Below are positions 1 through 6,889 of a stretch of 21,085 nucleotides of DNA, in pieces. The stretch is from contig JBBSAJ010000040.1 of the NCBI GenBank assembly GCA_038252405.1, forward strand, positions 1 through 21,085, in the 5' to 3' direction. The notes beneath the pieces were generated by a model that made no database searches, was not told the origin of the DNA, and worked only from the letters and a program-made list of their open reading frames with translations. Source of the stretch: DATCDE01 sp038252405. GTDB taxonomy: Bacteria; Actinomycetota; Actinomycetes; Prado026. Numbering within the stretch: position 1 is the stretch's first letter; each line of letters starts with the position of its first letter. The position numbers were made by a program, and so were the translations under genes.

Positions 1-151
1 CGATGCGGTGTTTGCGGGAGGACGTGGTGAACCGGACCTCCAGCATTCGAACATTGTGTCAGACATAGATCGCGGAGGCAACGCCGGACGTCAGTGGATC
101 GCCCGACGGGTGACTCCGTTCGACCAGCGCGCGAACGGCACTTCGGCGCGG

Positions 152-502
152 CTAATCCGTGTCCCGGATCGTCTGCGCCAGCAGCGCCTCCGCCACCTTG
201 CTGCCCTCGTCCGAGACCCGTTGCAGCGTTGCGGCGTCGCCCTGTCCCGCCGCGATGGACGCGCGTCGGTCAGCGGCTGCGGGGACGCCGTTGTCGATTA
301 AGTACTCCAGCGTCTCCAAGTCACCGGACTCCGCTGCACGCTGCGCCAAGATGTCGCCCGCCGACTCGTTCCCGGCGTCGATGAGGTACTTCAAGGTGTC
401 CACGTCGCCGCCTTGCCCTGCCAGGTACGCCAGTCGGTCCGCCGCCTCCTCGTTGCCTTCATCGACCAACTGACGGAGGGTGTCTCGATCGCTTCCTGCC
501 AT
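152..502 (-). CDS. Small solenoid protein of four 28-residue helical repeats
   Basis: The 116-residue product is almost entirely four tandem repeats. A Thr-Leu pair falls at residues 8-9, 36-37, 64-65 and 92-93, an exact 28-residue period. Each unit reads roughly GD-x-x-TL-x-x-L-x-D-x-G, then an Ala-rich helix. This predicts a right-handed helical solenoid, probably for protein binding. It recalls ankyrin/TPR-like repeats common in actinobacteria but is shorter than a 33-residue ankyrin unit. There is no catalytic motif, signal peptide or membrane segment. I chose the ATG at 502 because the repeats begin at once after it; a GTG at 523 is also in frame and neither has a clear ribosome site. 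It is the last of three same-strand genes. Function unknown. Confidence 0.65.
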   Translation of the reverse strand: MAGSDRDTLRQLVDEGNEEAADRLAYLAGQGGDVDTLKYLIDAGNESAGDILAQRAAESGDLETLEYLIDNGVPAAADRRASIAAGQGDAATLQRVSDEGSKVAEALLAQTIRDTD

Positions 503-545
503 GGAATCGACGGTACGCCGCACGGCAAAGGAAGGCGATGCCGAA

Positions 546-575
546 TGCCGGATCTTGGGTCGAGAACCGAGTCAG
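546..575 (-). repeat. 30-bp intergenic repeat, copy 1
   Basis: This stretch matches 1222-1251 at 29 of 30 positions; the only difference is position 550 (G) versus 1226 (C). Bases 551-575 are identical to 1227-1251. On the minus strand it lies 44 bp before the start at 502. It may be a shared promoter or operator, or the trace of a duplication. Confidence 0.8.
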
Positions 576-628
576 ATCGGCACTTCTCGTCGCCGGACCG
601 TCCCGCCGGACCCTGCCGAACTGACTGT

Positions 629-1210
629 CTAGTCGAAAGCGAGGGCGTTCCGGCCGAACGCCGCGATGGCGACACTTCGCTGAGCAACTGCCACCCGGGT
701 GCCATCCAGCATCAAGCCATTCGCCTGCACGTGGAACGTGGCTCGTGTCTCCGAATCCAGCCCGTCCCAGATGTCTCGCAGGTTCTTGTCGTGGTGAAAG
801 TGCAGACCGTTGCTGACGAGATCAAACGCACGCTTGGCGTTGAACTGCCGACCGTCTAGTTCTTGGATCAGGCGACCGCTCATCACCTGGCCCCATTGGT
901 CCTTGTTCTGCTTGGCAGCGTCACGCAACTCCCCATCCGTCAACCGTCCGACCAGGATGTTGCTGATCTTCCCGAACTGCGCATCGGAGTCGTTCGCCGT
1001 GAGATGTCTGAACGCCAAGTAGTAGGACCGAACGTCATCTTCGTCGCCCGTGTCCGCAGTGAAGGATGCTCCCGAGTCCTGACTCCACCCGAAGGTCAGC
1101 CGGGACTTCATGGTGCTCCCGGCGACGGCCCTGCGCTGGCTCAGATCGTTGACCAGGTCAATGAACAAGCGCAGACGTTCCTCGTCGGTCCGCCGACCCC
1201 TCCCGCTCAT
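629..1210 (-). CDS. Hypothetical protein, 193 aa
   Basis: I do not recognise this protein. It is soluble, mixed-charge and mostly helical, with no signal peptide, membrane helix or classic catalytic motif. Features visible are an N-terminal basic patch followed by a leucine-rich helix (LRLFIDLVNDL), an acidic turn near residues 54-58 (TGDED), and HFHH near the last quarter. Base composition is somewhat less GC-rich than the right half of the window, which fits an accessory gene. The ATG at 1210 is chosen because an in-frame start at 1255 would add residues encoded by the 30-bp repeat that also precedes the next gene. A hexamer CAGTAT lies 7 nt before the ATG, a weak fit to a leaderless promoter. 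It lies between the aldo/keto reductase and the 28-residue-repeat gene on the same strand. Confidence 0.65.
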   Translation of the reverse strand: MSGRGRRTDEERLRLFIDLVNDLSQRRAVAGSTMKSRLTFGWSQDSGASFTADTGDEDDVRSYYLAFRHLTANDSDAQFGKISNILVGRLTDGELRDAAKQNKDQWGQVMSGRLIQELDGRQFNAKRAFDLVSNGLHFHHDKNLRDIWDGLDSETRATFHVQANGLMLDGTRVAVAQRSVAIAAFGRNALAFD

Positions 1211-1221
1211 GCGGGCGATAC

Positions 1222-1251
1222 TGCCCGATCTTGGGTCGAGAACCGAGTCAG
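1222..1251 (-). repeat. 30-bp intergenic repeat, copy 2
   Basis: This is the partner of 546-575 in the same orientation. It starts 11 bp before the ATG at 1210 and fills most of the 56-bp gap to the aldo/keto reductase stop. It is not visible anywhere else in the window. Confidence 0.8.
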
Positions 1252-1266
1252 GCACCTATGCGCGGG

Positions 1267-2235
1267 TCACCACCAGTAGGGCTCCTGCGGGACGTAGGGG
1301 TTCTCTAGGCGGTGGGTCTCGTCGTCGGTGAGTTCCAGCCCCGCAGCCGCCACGGCGTCCGCGAGGTGGTGCGGTTTCGTCGCTCCGACGATGGGGGCCG
1401 TCACGACTGGCTTGCTCAGCACCCAGGCCAAGGCCACCTGAGCCATACTCACGCCCCGTTCGGCGGCGACGGCCTCGACTGCCTCGACGATGGGCTGGTC
1501 GGCGGGTGAGTCGAACGACTTGGCGACCTCATCGATCGTGGCCCGTGCCGTCTGCTGACCCCAAGGCCGTGTGAGCCGCCCCTTGCCCTGCGGCGAGTAC
1601 GGCACGACGCCGACTCCCATGTCCGCGCACATCGGCAACATCTCGCGCTCCTCCTCACGCTTGAGGAGGTTGTACTGGTCCTGCATCGCGGCGAACGGCG
1701 TCCAGCCATTGACGGCGGCAGCCGTCTGCAACTTCGCGAACTGCCACGCCCACATCGACGACGCCCCGAGGTGGCGCACCTTCCCGGCCACGACGAGGTC
1801 GTGCAGCGCCTCCATCGTCTCCTCGACGGGCACCGTGTCGTCGAAGCGGTGGATGAAGTACACGTCAATCCAGTCGGTGCCCAGGCGGCTCAGCGATGCG
1901 TCACACTGCTCGTGGATCGCCGCCCGCGACAGGCCCGCTCCTGTGGGGCCGTCGTGCATGCGCCCGAACACCTTCGTCGCCAGCACGATGTCGTCACGGC
2001 ATGAGTACCGCCGCACGGCCCGACCGACGTACTCCTCGGACGTGCCCTGCTGGTAGGCGTTCGCCGTGTCCCAGAACGTCACGCCCAGTTCCACTGCCTG
2101 GCGGAAGAACGGCTGAGACGCGTCTTCATCCAACGTCCACGAGTGCAAGCCCGCATGCGGATCTCCGTAACTCATGCACCCGAGTGCCACCCGGCTCACG
2201 GTCAGATCAGTACGTCCCAATCGGGTATGAAGCAT
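1267..2235 (-). CDS. Aldo/keto reductase (YajO-like)
   Basis: This is a 322-residue NAD(P)H-dependent oxidoreductase of the aldo/keto reductase superfamily, a cytosolic (beta/alpha)8 barrel that reduces aldehydes or ketones. The N-terminus MLHTRLGRTDL is typical, and the catalytic tetrad is complete: D56 and Y61 (WDTANAYQQG), K88 (LATKV) and H129 (YFIHR). The C-terminal VGATKPHHL stretch fits the cofactor phosphate-binding loop. The early segment GLHSWTLDE resembles the YajO-type subgroup. The reading frame extends upstream to 2406 but that part has no family similarity; the ATG at 2235 starts exactly at the conserved N-terminus and has TAGCGT 7 nt before it. Substrate cannot be told. It may be cargo of the neighbouring element or an ordinary accessory gene. 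Confidence 0.93.
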   Translation of the reverse strand: MLHTRLGRTDLTVSRVALGCMSYGDPHAGLHSWTLDEDASQPFFRQAVELGVTFWDTANAYQQGTSEEYVGRAVRRYSCRDDIVLATKVFGRMHDGPTGAGLSRAAIHEQCDASLSRLGTDWIDVYFIHRFDDTVPVEETMEALHDLVVAGKVRHLGASSMWAWQFAKLQTAAAVNGWTPFAAMQDQYNLLKREEEREMLPMCADMGVGVVPYSPQGKGRLTRPWGQQTARATIDEVAKSFDSPADQPIVEAVEAVAAERGVSMAQVALAWVLSKPVVTAPIVGATKPHHLADAVAAAGLELTDDETHRLENPYVPQEPYWW

Positions 2236-2242
2236 GCGGTCC

Positions 2243-2248
2243 ACGCTA
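2243..2248 (-). promoter_or_regulatory. Putative leaderless -10 hexamer of the aldo/keto reductase
   Basis: TAGCGT on the minus strand ends 7 nt before the ATG at 2235, so transcription would begin at or very near the start codon. There is no Shine-Dalgarno sequence, which supports a leaderless mRNA. I see no convincing -35. Confidence 0.45.
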
Positions 2249-2321
2249 GGCGTTGGCCGTGTCGCAACCGCGCCTATTGCCGGATATTGGGTGGGCCCCG
2301 AACCTCGACACCCAGCCAGCC

Positions 2322-2335
2322 CCGGGTCCACCCGG
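2322..2335. other. Dyad after the helicase gene
   Basis: CCGGGT and ACCCGG flank a 2-bp centre, 22 bp beyond the helicase stop codon at 2357. It could be a weak terminator stem or a binding site; no T-run follows. Confidence 0.25.
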
Positions 2336-2356
2336 CCACGCTCTCGAGCTGTTCGC

Positions 2357-3862
2357 TCACAACAAGCTGATACCGCGATAGAACCGGCTCTGCGCAGTGC
2401 GACCACGGATGGCCACGCGGGTCATCTGGTTCGCCCACGCCTTAGCCGTCATCGCCGGGGTGCCGGTCTCGGCGCACCAGGTCTCGTAGGACGCGCGAAG
2501 CTCGCTGACGGTGGCGGTGGCCTGGTGATCGGCGACATCGCAGCAGGTACTGAGCCAGTCGGACAGCCCGCTGCTGGCCTGTTCTTCGCGGTACTCCTCA
2601 GTCGCCTCCACAACCGCGGCCGGGTCGACGATGACGCCGGCCAGGTTGGCGAGACGGCGAGCCCCCTGGATGGCCCAGGCCAGCACCGCCTCCCCGGTGA
2701 CGGCCGGGTCGCTGAGCCGGTCCCGCAGGGACGGGTCGACGCTGACGACCTGGTTCTCGAAGGGGATCGCCTTGACGCGCCGCCAGATGCCGTCTTCGTC
2801 CCGCGGCACCCGGGGCCGCTCGTTGACCGCGATCCACACGGTCATCTCGGGCCGCCATGTGCGGGTCGGGTGGTACAGCCGCCGGGCGGTGACGGCATCC
2901 CCACCGGAGACCTGCTTGACGAGCCCGACGGCGAGATGATGGGTGCGCTCCCCCTCCACGCAGGCAACCATCCGCAGCCCCTCCAGCCGCGCGAGATCGT
3001 CGCGTGCGGAGCTGGACGCCCGCTGCTCGGCGAAAGTCTCCAAGCTGGCAGTGTCGGCGTACCCTGCTCCGAGCGGGGCCAGCAGGGCGCGAACGAAGGT
3101 GCTCTTGCCGCTGCCGGGCGGGCCGTAGATCACCGGAAGCAGGTCGTGGTTGTTATTGCCCACGAGCGTGGCGCCGGCGAGCAGTTGCAGGTAGTCGAGC
3201 AGCTCCCCGTCCCCGCCGGTGCTTTCGCGCAGGAACCGCTCCCACGCCGCGGAACGCGCCGTCGGGCGGTAGGCGACTGCTGTGATGCGCCGGTGCAGGT
3301 CCTCGCGGCGGTGCGGACGGAGTTTGCCCGTGCGGAGGTCCACGGTCCCGTTCGCGGCGTTCAGCGCCCTGGTGTCCCGGTCGAAGTCATCCACCGAGCA
3401 GGTGAGCACAATGCTGCCGCCGCCGACGGTGATCTTCTCCGAGGCGGCCAGGTCGATCATTGCCTGGAGACCGCGCTTGGTCTCCGACCGGCTGGCGTGG
3501 CGCAGCCACAGGTCCCGGTCGGAGCGGTCGAGGTGAGACAGCTCGTGCAGCAACAGCCGTGCAACCGTCTTGGCGCGGCGCATCAGCTCCCCGGTGGTGT
3601 CCGGGGCCCACAGCCGCCCGGTCCATACGTACCAGGCGCGCTCCTCGACCACGTACCGCACGTCCTCCCCGAACAGGTGCGCCAGGCGCTGGGCGTTGCC
3701 GTACTCAGTCGGCCGGTAGCCGTGCGTGCGCGCCGCCGCCTTCGCATACTGCTCGGAGGACAGAACCTCGGGGTCGGCGACCCGCACCTGCTCTCCCAGC
3801 GGCACCACCCGCAGCCTGGGGCTCGTGCCGGGCAGCTTGGGGTTGGGCTTGGCCGCGCTCAT
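2357..3862 (-). CDS. Phage/plasmid P4-family SF3 helicase (D5-type), primase-associated
   Basis: This 501-residue protein is a replication helicase of the phage P4 alpha/D5 type. Residues about 40-230 resemble the D5 N-terminal region (YVWTGRLW near 78-85, LNAANGTVDLRTG near 167-179). The SF3 ATPase follows: Walker A GPPGSGKS at 247-254, Walker B near 296-303 (LRMVACVE), SGGDAVTARRLY at 319-330, and the sensor segment AVNERP at 345-350 with arginines at 361-362. The C-terminal 100 residues would be the winged-helix tail. No TOPRIM or AEP primase domain precedes it, so it is a helicase rather than a full primase-helicase. Its ATG overlaps the TGA of the upstream ribbon-helix-helix gene (ATGA), implying coupled translation. 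Such proteins initiate replication of phages, satellites and integrative elements. Confidence 0.9.
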   Translation of the reverse strand: MSAAKPNPKLPGTSPRLRVVPLGEQVRVADPEVLSSEQYAKAAARTHGYRPTEYGNAQRLAHLFGEDVRYVVEERAWYVWTGRLWAPDTTGELMRRAKTVARLLLHELSHLDRSDRDLWLRHASRSETKRGLQAMIDLAASEKITVGGGSIVLTCSVDDFDRDTRALNAANGTVDLRTGKLRPHRREDLHRRITAVAYRPTARSAAWERFLRESTGGDGELLDYLQLLAGATLVGNNNHDLLPVIYGPPGSGKSTFVRALLAPLGAGYADTASLETFAEQRASSSARDDLARLEGLRMVACVEGERTHHLAVGLVKQVSGGDAVTARRLYHPTRTWRPEMTVWIAVNERPRVPRDEDGIWRRVKAIPFENQVVSVDPSLRDRLSDPAVTGEAVLAWAIQGARRLANLAGVIVDPAAVVEATEEYREEQASSGLSDWLSTCCDVADHQATATVSELRASYETWCAETGTPAMTAKAWANQMTRVAIRGRTAQSRFYRGISLL

Positions 3863-4032
3863 GGCTGGGTCGCCGCCGTGTCCGCGTCCTGCAGGTACCG
3901 GCGGGCGGCCAGCCTGAGCAGTGAGGCGACTGAGCGGTCCTCCGCCGCGGCCCGAACCTTCAGCGCCTCCCGCATCTGTGGTGAGAGCCTCACGATGACG
4001 GCGACGTCGTGCTGGTGGTCCTCGGCTGACAT
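3859..4032 (-). CDS. Ribbon-helix-helix (CopG/Arc-like) DNA-binding protein
   Basis: This 57-residue gene is found by reading the minus strand upstream of the helicase. The product begins MSAEDHQHDVAVIVRLSP and continues with two predicted helices (residues about 17-30 and 34-48). That is the pattern of a ribbon-helix-helix fold: a beta strand (VAVIVRL) for DNA contacts, then helix, turn, helix. GAAGGGAT sits about 8 nt before the ATG and can serve as ribosome site. Its TGA overlaps the helicase ATG. Proteins of this type usually repress their own operon or control copy number. The dyads at 4056-4077, about 24 bp upstream, are the natural candidate operator. The family call rests on length and pattern only. 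Confidence 0.7.
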   Translation of the reverse strand: MSAEDHQHDVAVIVRLSPQMREALKVRAAAEDRSVASLLRLAARRYLQDADTAATQP

Positions 4033-4055
4033 TGGCAGATCCCTTCGGTGTCGGT

Positions 4056-4077
4056 GCGGATCGGTCCGCTAGCGCGG
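4056..4077. promoter_or_regulatory. Overlapping dyads, candidate operator
   Basis: GCGGA-TCGG-TCCGC (4056-4069) overlaps CCGC-TAGC-GCGG (4066-4077), and CGGTCCG occurs twice (4062-4068, 4075-4081). They lie between the divergent ribbon-helix-helix gene and the 4284 operon, so a repressor bound here could control either or both. No promoter hexamers are convincing. Confidence 0.4.
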
Positions 4078-4217
4078 TCCGGAGCGCACCGTCCGGCAGG
4101 TGCCGTAGCCGTCAACCAGGCCTGGCAGAGGATCCCGTCACCGGCCGGTCGTCACCCGTTCGGGGGACTTCTGTTGAGGGACAGCGCCGCAACTGGTTGG
4201 GGCGGGTCGAACAGACG

Positions 4218-4250
4218 GCCCCCGCGGAGACGGCGGGGGCGCAGGCCCCC
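4218..4250 (+). promoter_or_regulatory. Leader with two mutually exclusive hairpins
   Basis: Arm A GCCCCCGC (4218-4225) pairs perfectly with arm B GCGGGGGC (4233-4240) across a 7-nt loop. Arm B also pairs through GGGGGC (4235-4240) with arm C GCCCCC (4245-4250) across a 4-nt loop. The two structures cannot form together. The region ends 20 bp before the AGGAGG ribosome site of the gene at 4284. This could be an attenuator-like switch or simply GC-rich structure. Confidence 0.45.
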
Positions 4251-4283
4251 GACTGCCGCGGCTACGCCCAAGGAGGCGCAACC

Positions 4284-4643
4284 GTGTCACCAAACCAGCC
4301 GCTGCCCGATGTGGCAGCCCACCGAACCCGACGCTCCCCGCAGGAGGCGGCCCGCCTGCTGCGGTTGTGGGGAGCACTCGCCACCAGGGCGGCCGCCGCG
4401 GCCGCCCACGGGCTGGAAGACGAGGAGCCGCTGCGACAGCTGCAGCGCCAGGTCGAGGAGGCTCTCGTACGACGCTTCCCGGGCCGGCGCCGTCAGCTGG
4501 CCGAGCTGACCGTGTGGGAGGCGTCGCTTCTTCATACCGGGGAGCGGGTCGCCGCCGAACAGTGCCTGATCTGCCGCCGGGCGCGGTTGGAGCTGCCGCT
4601 CGACCTGCCCCTGCCGCCCGCTGCGAACGGGGGACGCCGGTGA
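4284..4643 (+). CDS. Small helical protein, first gene of the nuclease-like operon
   Basis: I do not recognise this 119-residue protein. The GTG start at 4284 is well supported: AGGAGG lies 7 nt upstream at 4271-4276, and the longer in-frame start at 4032 would run through the hairpin leader. The product is basic and Ala/Leu/Arg-rich. It has a long amphipathic helix region (residues about 17-65), a central segment with RRFPGRRR, and one CxxC pair near residue 94 (CLICRRAR). There is no signal peptide or membrane helix. Its TGA overlaps the GTG of the next gene (GTGA), so the two products are probably made in fixed ratio and may act together. A role as partner, inhibitor or DNA-binding subunit of the downstream protein is only inference. 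Confidence 0.75.
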   Translation: MSPNQPLPDVAAHRTRRSPQEAARLLRLWGALATRAAAAAAHGLEDEEPLRQLQRQVEEALVRRFPGRRRQLAELTVWEASLLHTGERVAAEQCLICRRARLELPLDLPLPPAANGGRR

Positions 4644-5941
4644 CCACCACCCAGATCCCCGTCGAGGCACCGCAGGTGGCCGTCGATGGCGAGTGTGTTG
4701 TCCTGCGGGAGCTGACCGTCGACCACGGCGAGGCTGCCGCGATCGTTCGGGCTCAGCTCGAGAAGGGCGGGCCTACCGCGGCCGCCGAGCTGATCCGCCG
4801 GGCGCTGCCCGTCGGGCTGGTGGCCCTGTCGATGGGCCGCGCGGCTGTCGACACCGGGGCGATCACCCGGACCCTAGACAGCTTCGCCGAGCAGCTGGAC
4901 GCCCGCTCCAAGCAGGCCCTCGAAGGGCTCGACCAGGCGGTGACCCGGCTCCAGGCCGGCGAGCAGGCCGTGGCGCAAGCAGCCACCGGTGCGCTCGCCC
5001 AACTGCCCGGCCAGGTCGAAGCGGCCCTGGCCGGGGAAGCCGCCACCGTCCGCACGGCGGTCGGTGAGGCCACCCGCGCTGTCCAGGCGGCGGGGCTGCA
5101 GGAGCTGCGCGCCGCGCTGGCCCAGCACTCCGAAGCGATGCGCAACGTGCTGTCGCTCGACCGGGAGGGCCCGGTGCAGGCACTGCGCCGAGACCTCCAC
5201 GAGCAGCTCGACGGCACCCGCCGCGAGCTGACCGAGCAGCTGACGCAGGTCCGCGGGCTGCTGCAGGCCGCCCAGGCCCACAAGACCGCCGCGGCGAAGA
5301 GCAGCCGGGCGGTCGGTCAGGAGTGGGAGGCCCAGGCCACCGCGATCGCCGACGAGGTGATCACCGCGGCCGGGGACCGCTTCGAGGCCACGGGCTCCCG
5401 ACCGGCCCCGGGCGGGACCGCCCGCACCGGCGACGGGGTCGCGGTGATCTCCACCGCGATCACCGGGCACGGGCGCACCGTGCGCATCGTGGTCGAGGCC
5501 AAGAAGCGCAGCCGGCCGCTCACCGCCAAGCAGCTGCGGGACGAGGCCACCACCGCCCGGCAGGTCCGGGAGGCGACGGCGTCGCTGACGCTGGTTCCCA
5601 CCGCGGCCGAGGTTCCCGGCCAGGGTAGCTTCGCACGCGTCGACGACCTCGCCTTCGTCGTCGCCGCGGACGAGCCCAGCACCGTCAGCCTGGTGTACCT
5701 CGTACTACGGGAGATGACCGCGCTCCTCACCATCCGTCAAGACGACGGAACCGAGGTCAACCTCGGTCAGCTCGAAGCACAGATCGGCATCGCGCTGACC
5801 GCGCTCGAAGAGTTCCAAGAAGTCGGTCGTCTCGCGCTCCAAGCGCAACGCAGCCTTGAGAGCCTTCGGGCGGTGGGCGGGCGGGTCCACGAGAAGATTC
5901 ACCAGGCCCTCACATCAGGGCTGAGCATCCTGCACCCGTAG
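4640..5941 (+). CDS. Coiled-coil protein with putative PD-(D/E)XK domain (RmuC/DUF2130-like)
   Basis: The 433-residue product has two parts. Residues about 75-225 are an Ala/Gln/Glu/Leu-rich stretch predicted to be long coiled coil. Residues about 226-325 look like a restriction-endonuclease-like fold: QEWE (E228/E230) in a helix, GDGVAVI with D265 on a strand, then VVEAKK with E286 and K288. The order Glu, Asp, Glu-x-Lys after a coiled coil is the architecture of RmuC and DUF2130 proteins. A second helical segment closes the protein. The GTG at 4640 overlaps the preceding stop. A strong terminator follows, so this ends a two-gene operon. If active it would cut or process DNA; element protection, recombination control or defence are all possible. 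Function is inferred from motif order only. Confidence 0.8.
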   Translation: MTTTQIPVEAPQVAVDGECVVLRELTVDHGEAAAIVRAQLEKGGPTAAAELIRRALPVGLVALSMGRAAVDTGAITRTLDSFAEQLDARSKQALEGLDQAVTRLQAGEQAVAQAATGALAQLPGQVEAALAGEAATVRTAVGEATRAVQAAGLQELRAALAQHSEAMRNVLSLDREGPVQALRRDLHEQLDGTRRELTEQLTQVRGLLQAAQAHKTAAAKSSRAVGQEWEAQATAIADEVITAAGDRFEATGSRPAPGGTARTGDGVAVISTAITGHGRTVRIVVEAKKRSRPLTAKQLRDEATTARQVREATASLTLVPTAAEVPGQGSFARVDDLAFVVAADEPSTVSLVYLVLREMTALLTIRQDDGTEVNLGQLEAQIGIALTALEEFQEVGRLALQAQRSLESLRAVGGRVHEKIHQALTSGLSILHP

Positions 5942-5944
5942 ACA

Positions 5945-5976
5945 GTGAGGGGGAGCGCCACGGCGCTCCCCCTCAC
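5945..5976 (+). terminator. Strong intrinsic terminator after the nuclease-like operon
   Basis: A perfect 15-bp stem (5945-5959 with 5962-5976) with a 2-base centre starts 4 bp after the stop codon at 5941. The stem is GTGAGGGGGAGCGCC and its complement, followed by TTGTCCTCTT. It would also stop transcription arriving from the right on the minus strand. Confidence 0.9.
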
Positions 5977-5993
5977 TTGTCCTCTTCAGTCGA

Positions 5994-6006
5994 CCCCGAT
6001 AGGCGG
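5994..6006 (+). repeat. 13-bp inverted repeat, left copy
   Basis: CCCCGATAGGCGG is repeated perfectly in inverse orientation at 6928-6940. Its core CCGATAGGCG occurs again at 7038-7047. Here the core is also part of a local dyad (CCGAT 5996-6000, ATCGG 6009-6013). Confidence 0.75.
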
Positions 6007-6209
6007 TTATCGGCGGTCAGCGTTGACACCGACCGTGCGCGCTTCGAAGATCCCCTCAAGGACGTTCTGCAACGCCCGTCGGGGGCCTCGTGAACGCTGA
6101 GCACTGTCTGGCTGGACCGGTCGGAACCGTCTGAGAATCACCGTCCGAAGGACCACTCAGCCGCCACCTCCGCCAGCTCCGCCCACGAGGTGAAACGCCC
6201 AATCAGCCG

Positions 6210-6533
6210 TCACCCTGGGGGCCCAGCCGCGTCGATCAGCCGGGCCCGTTCGGCGAAGTAGACACCGTCGATGAGATCGACGAGCCCTGTAAGCCGGGCG
6301 TCAAGCTCGACGGTGGCACCGACGTCCAGGGTGCCGAGCCGGCTCTTGGGCGACGCAGTCACGCGGACGAGGCCGGCCGGGGTACGGATCACCAACCAGG
6401 CCTGCCTGTACCGCCCGCTGTAGCCGTCGCCGCAACGGGCGACGGTTCCGGCGAGGTGAATGCGCTCCCCTACGGCCGCGCTGGCACGAAGCTGCTCCGC
6501 GGTGTTAGCGAGCGGCACATCTGACGTGGGCAT
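6210..6533 (-). CDS. Small hypothetical protein, possibly OB-fold
   Basis: This is a 107-residue protein that I cannot assign to a family. The ATG at 6533 has an excellent ribosome site, GAGGAGGAC, 2 nt upstream of TC-ATG. After a short helical N-terminus the sequence alternates like a five-strand barrel: residues about 24-33 (RIHLAGTVAR), 44-52 (AWLVIRTPA), 54-60 (LVRVTAS), 72-80 (TVELDARLT) and 90-98 (VYFAERARL). That layout resembles small OB-fold nucleic-acid-binding proteins, which are common on mobile elements, but no diagnostic residue is present. It stands alone, on the recombinase strand, 584 bp from the recombinase stop, and is enclosed by the 13-bp inverted repeats. Confidence 0.7.
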   Translation of the reverse strand: MPTSDVPLANTAEQLRASAAVGERIHLAGTVARCGDGYSGRYRQAWLVIRTPAGLVRVTASPKSRLGTLDVGATVELDARLTGLVDLIDGVYFAERARLIDAAGPPG

Positions 6534-6889
6534 GAGTCCTCCTCGGTCGGCCGGAGCACCTGCGCCCCGATCTGGGACCTGACCGTCCCGGGGACAGTGG
6601 ACTGCGCAACCAGGGACGTTCCTGGCCCCCATCGGCAACCAGAACCCCGCCCCGAGCACCCTGGCCCGTCCAAACCCCGGGGGTACCAGCGAGTACACCG
6701 ACTCGCCCGAGGCGCGCCAAGCCGCACGGCTGTGGAATGGCCTCCCGGTCTTCGGCGCCTGGGTCACCGAACCGACCGACCCACGCTGAACCGGCAGTTC
6801 GCCGGACGGAACAGGACCCCTCCCCTGCGCTCGACGGATCAGCCGCGAGCCCTCCCCCAGCACCACGCACCAAACGTCGCGAAGCGCCC

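Noticed and set aside
1..66. Possible partial minus-strand gene running off the left edge (ATG at 66 or 54)
   Set aside because: Only about 20 codons are visible, with no ribosome site and no recognisable sequence.
546..1251. Integron cassette array suggested by the gene-repeat-gene-repeat pattern
   Set aside because: The repeats lack the GTTRRRY core and the inverted-repeat layout of attC sites, and no integron integrase is seen.
2290..2315. Weak likeness of GAACCTCGAC to the tRNA T-arm complement (left attachment site?)
   Set aside because: The match needs gaps and covers about ten bases; it is not enough for an attachment core.
2236..2406. N-terminal extension of the aldo/keto reductase
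   Set aside because: The 57 extra residues have no family similarity and would overlap the helicase 3' end; the standard N-terminus starts at 2235.
2234..4072. A plus-strand open frame of 612 codons opposite the helicase
   Set aside because: It is antisense to a clear SF3 helicase and the ribbon-helix-helix gene, with low-complexity composition and no motif.
4233..4245. GCGGGGGC-x-x-AGG resembling the tRNA 3' end as an attachment repeat
   Set aside because: Only eight bases match without a gap, and the site lies inside the leader between two element operons, not at a boundary.
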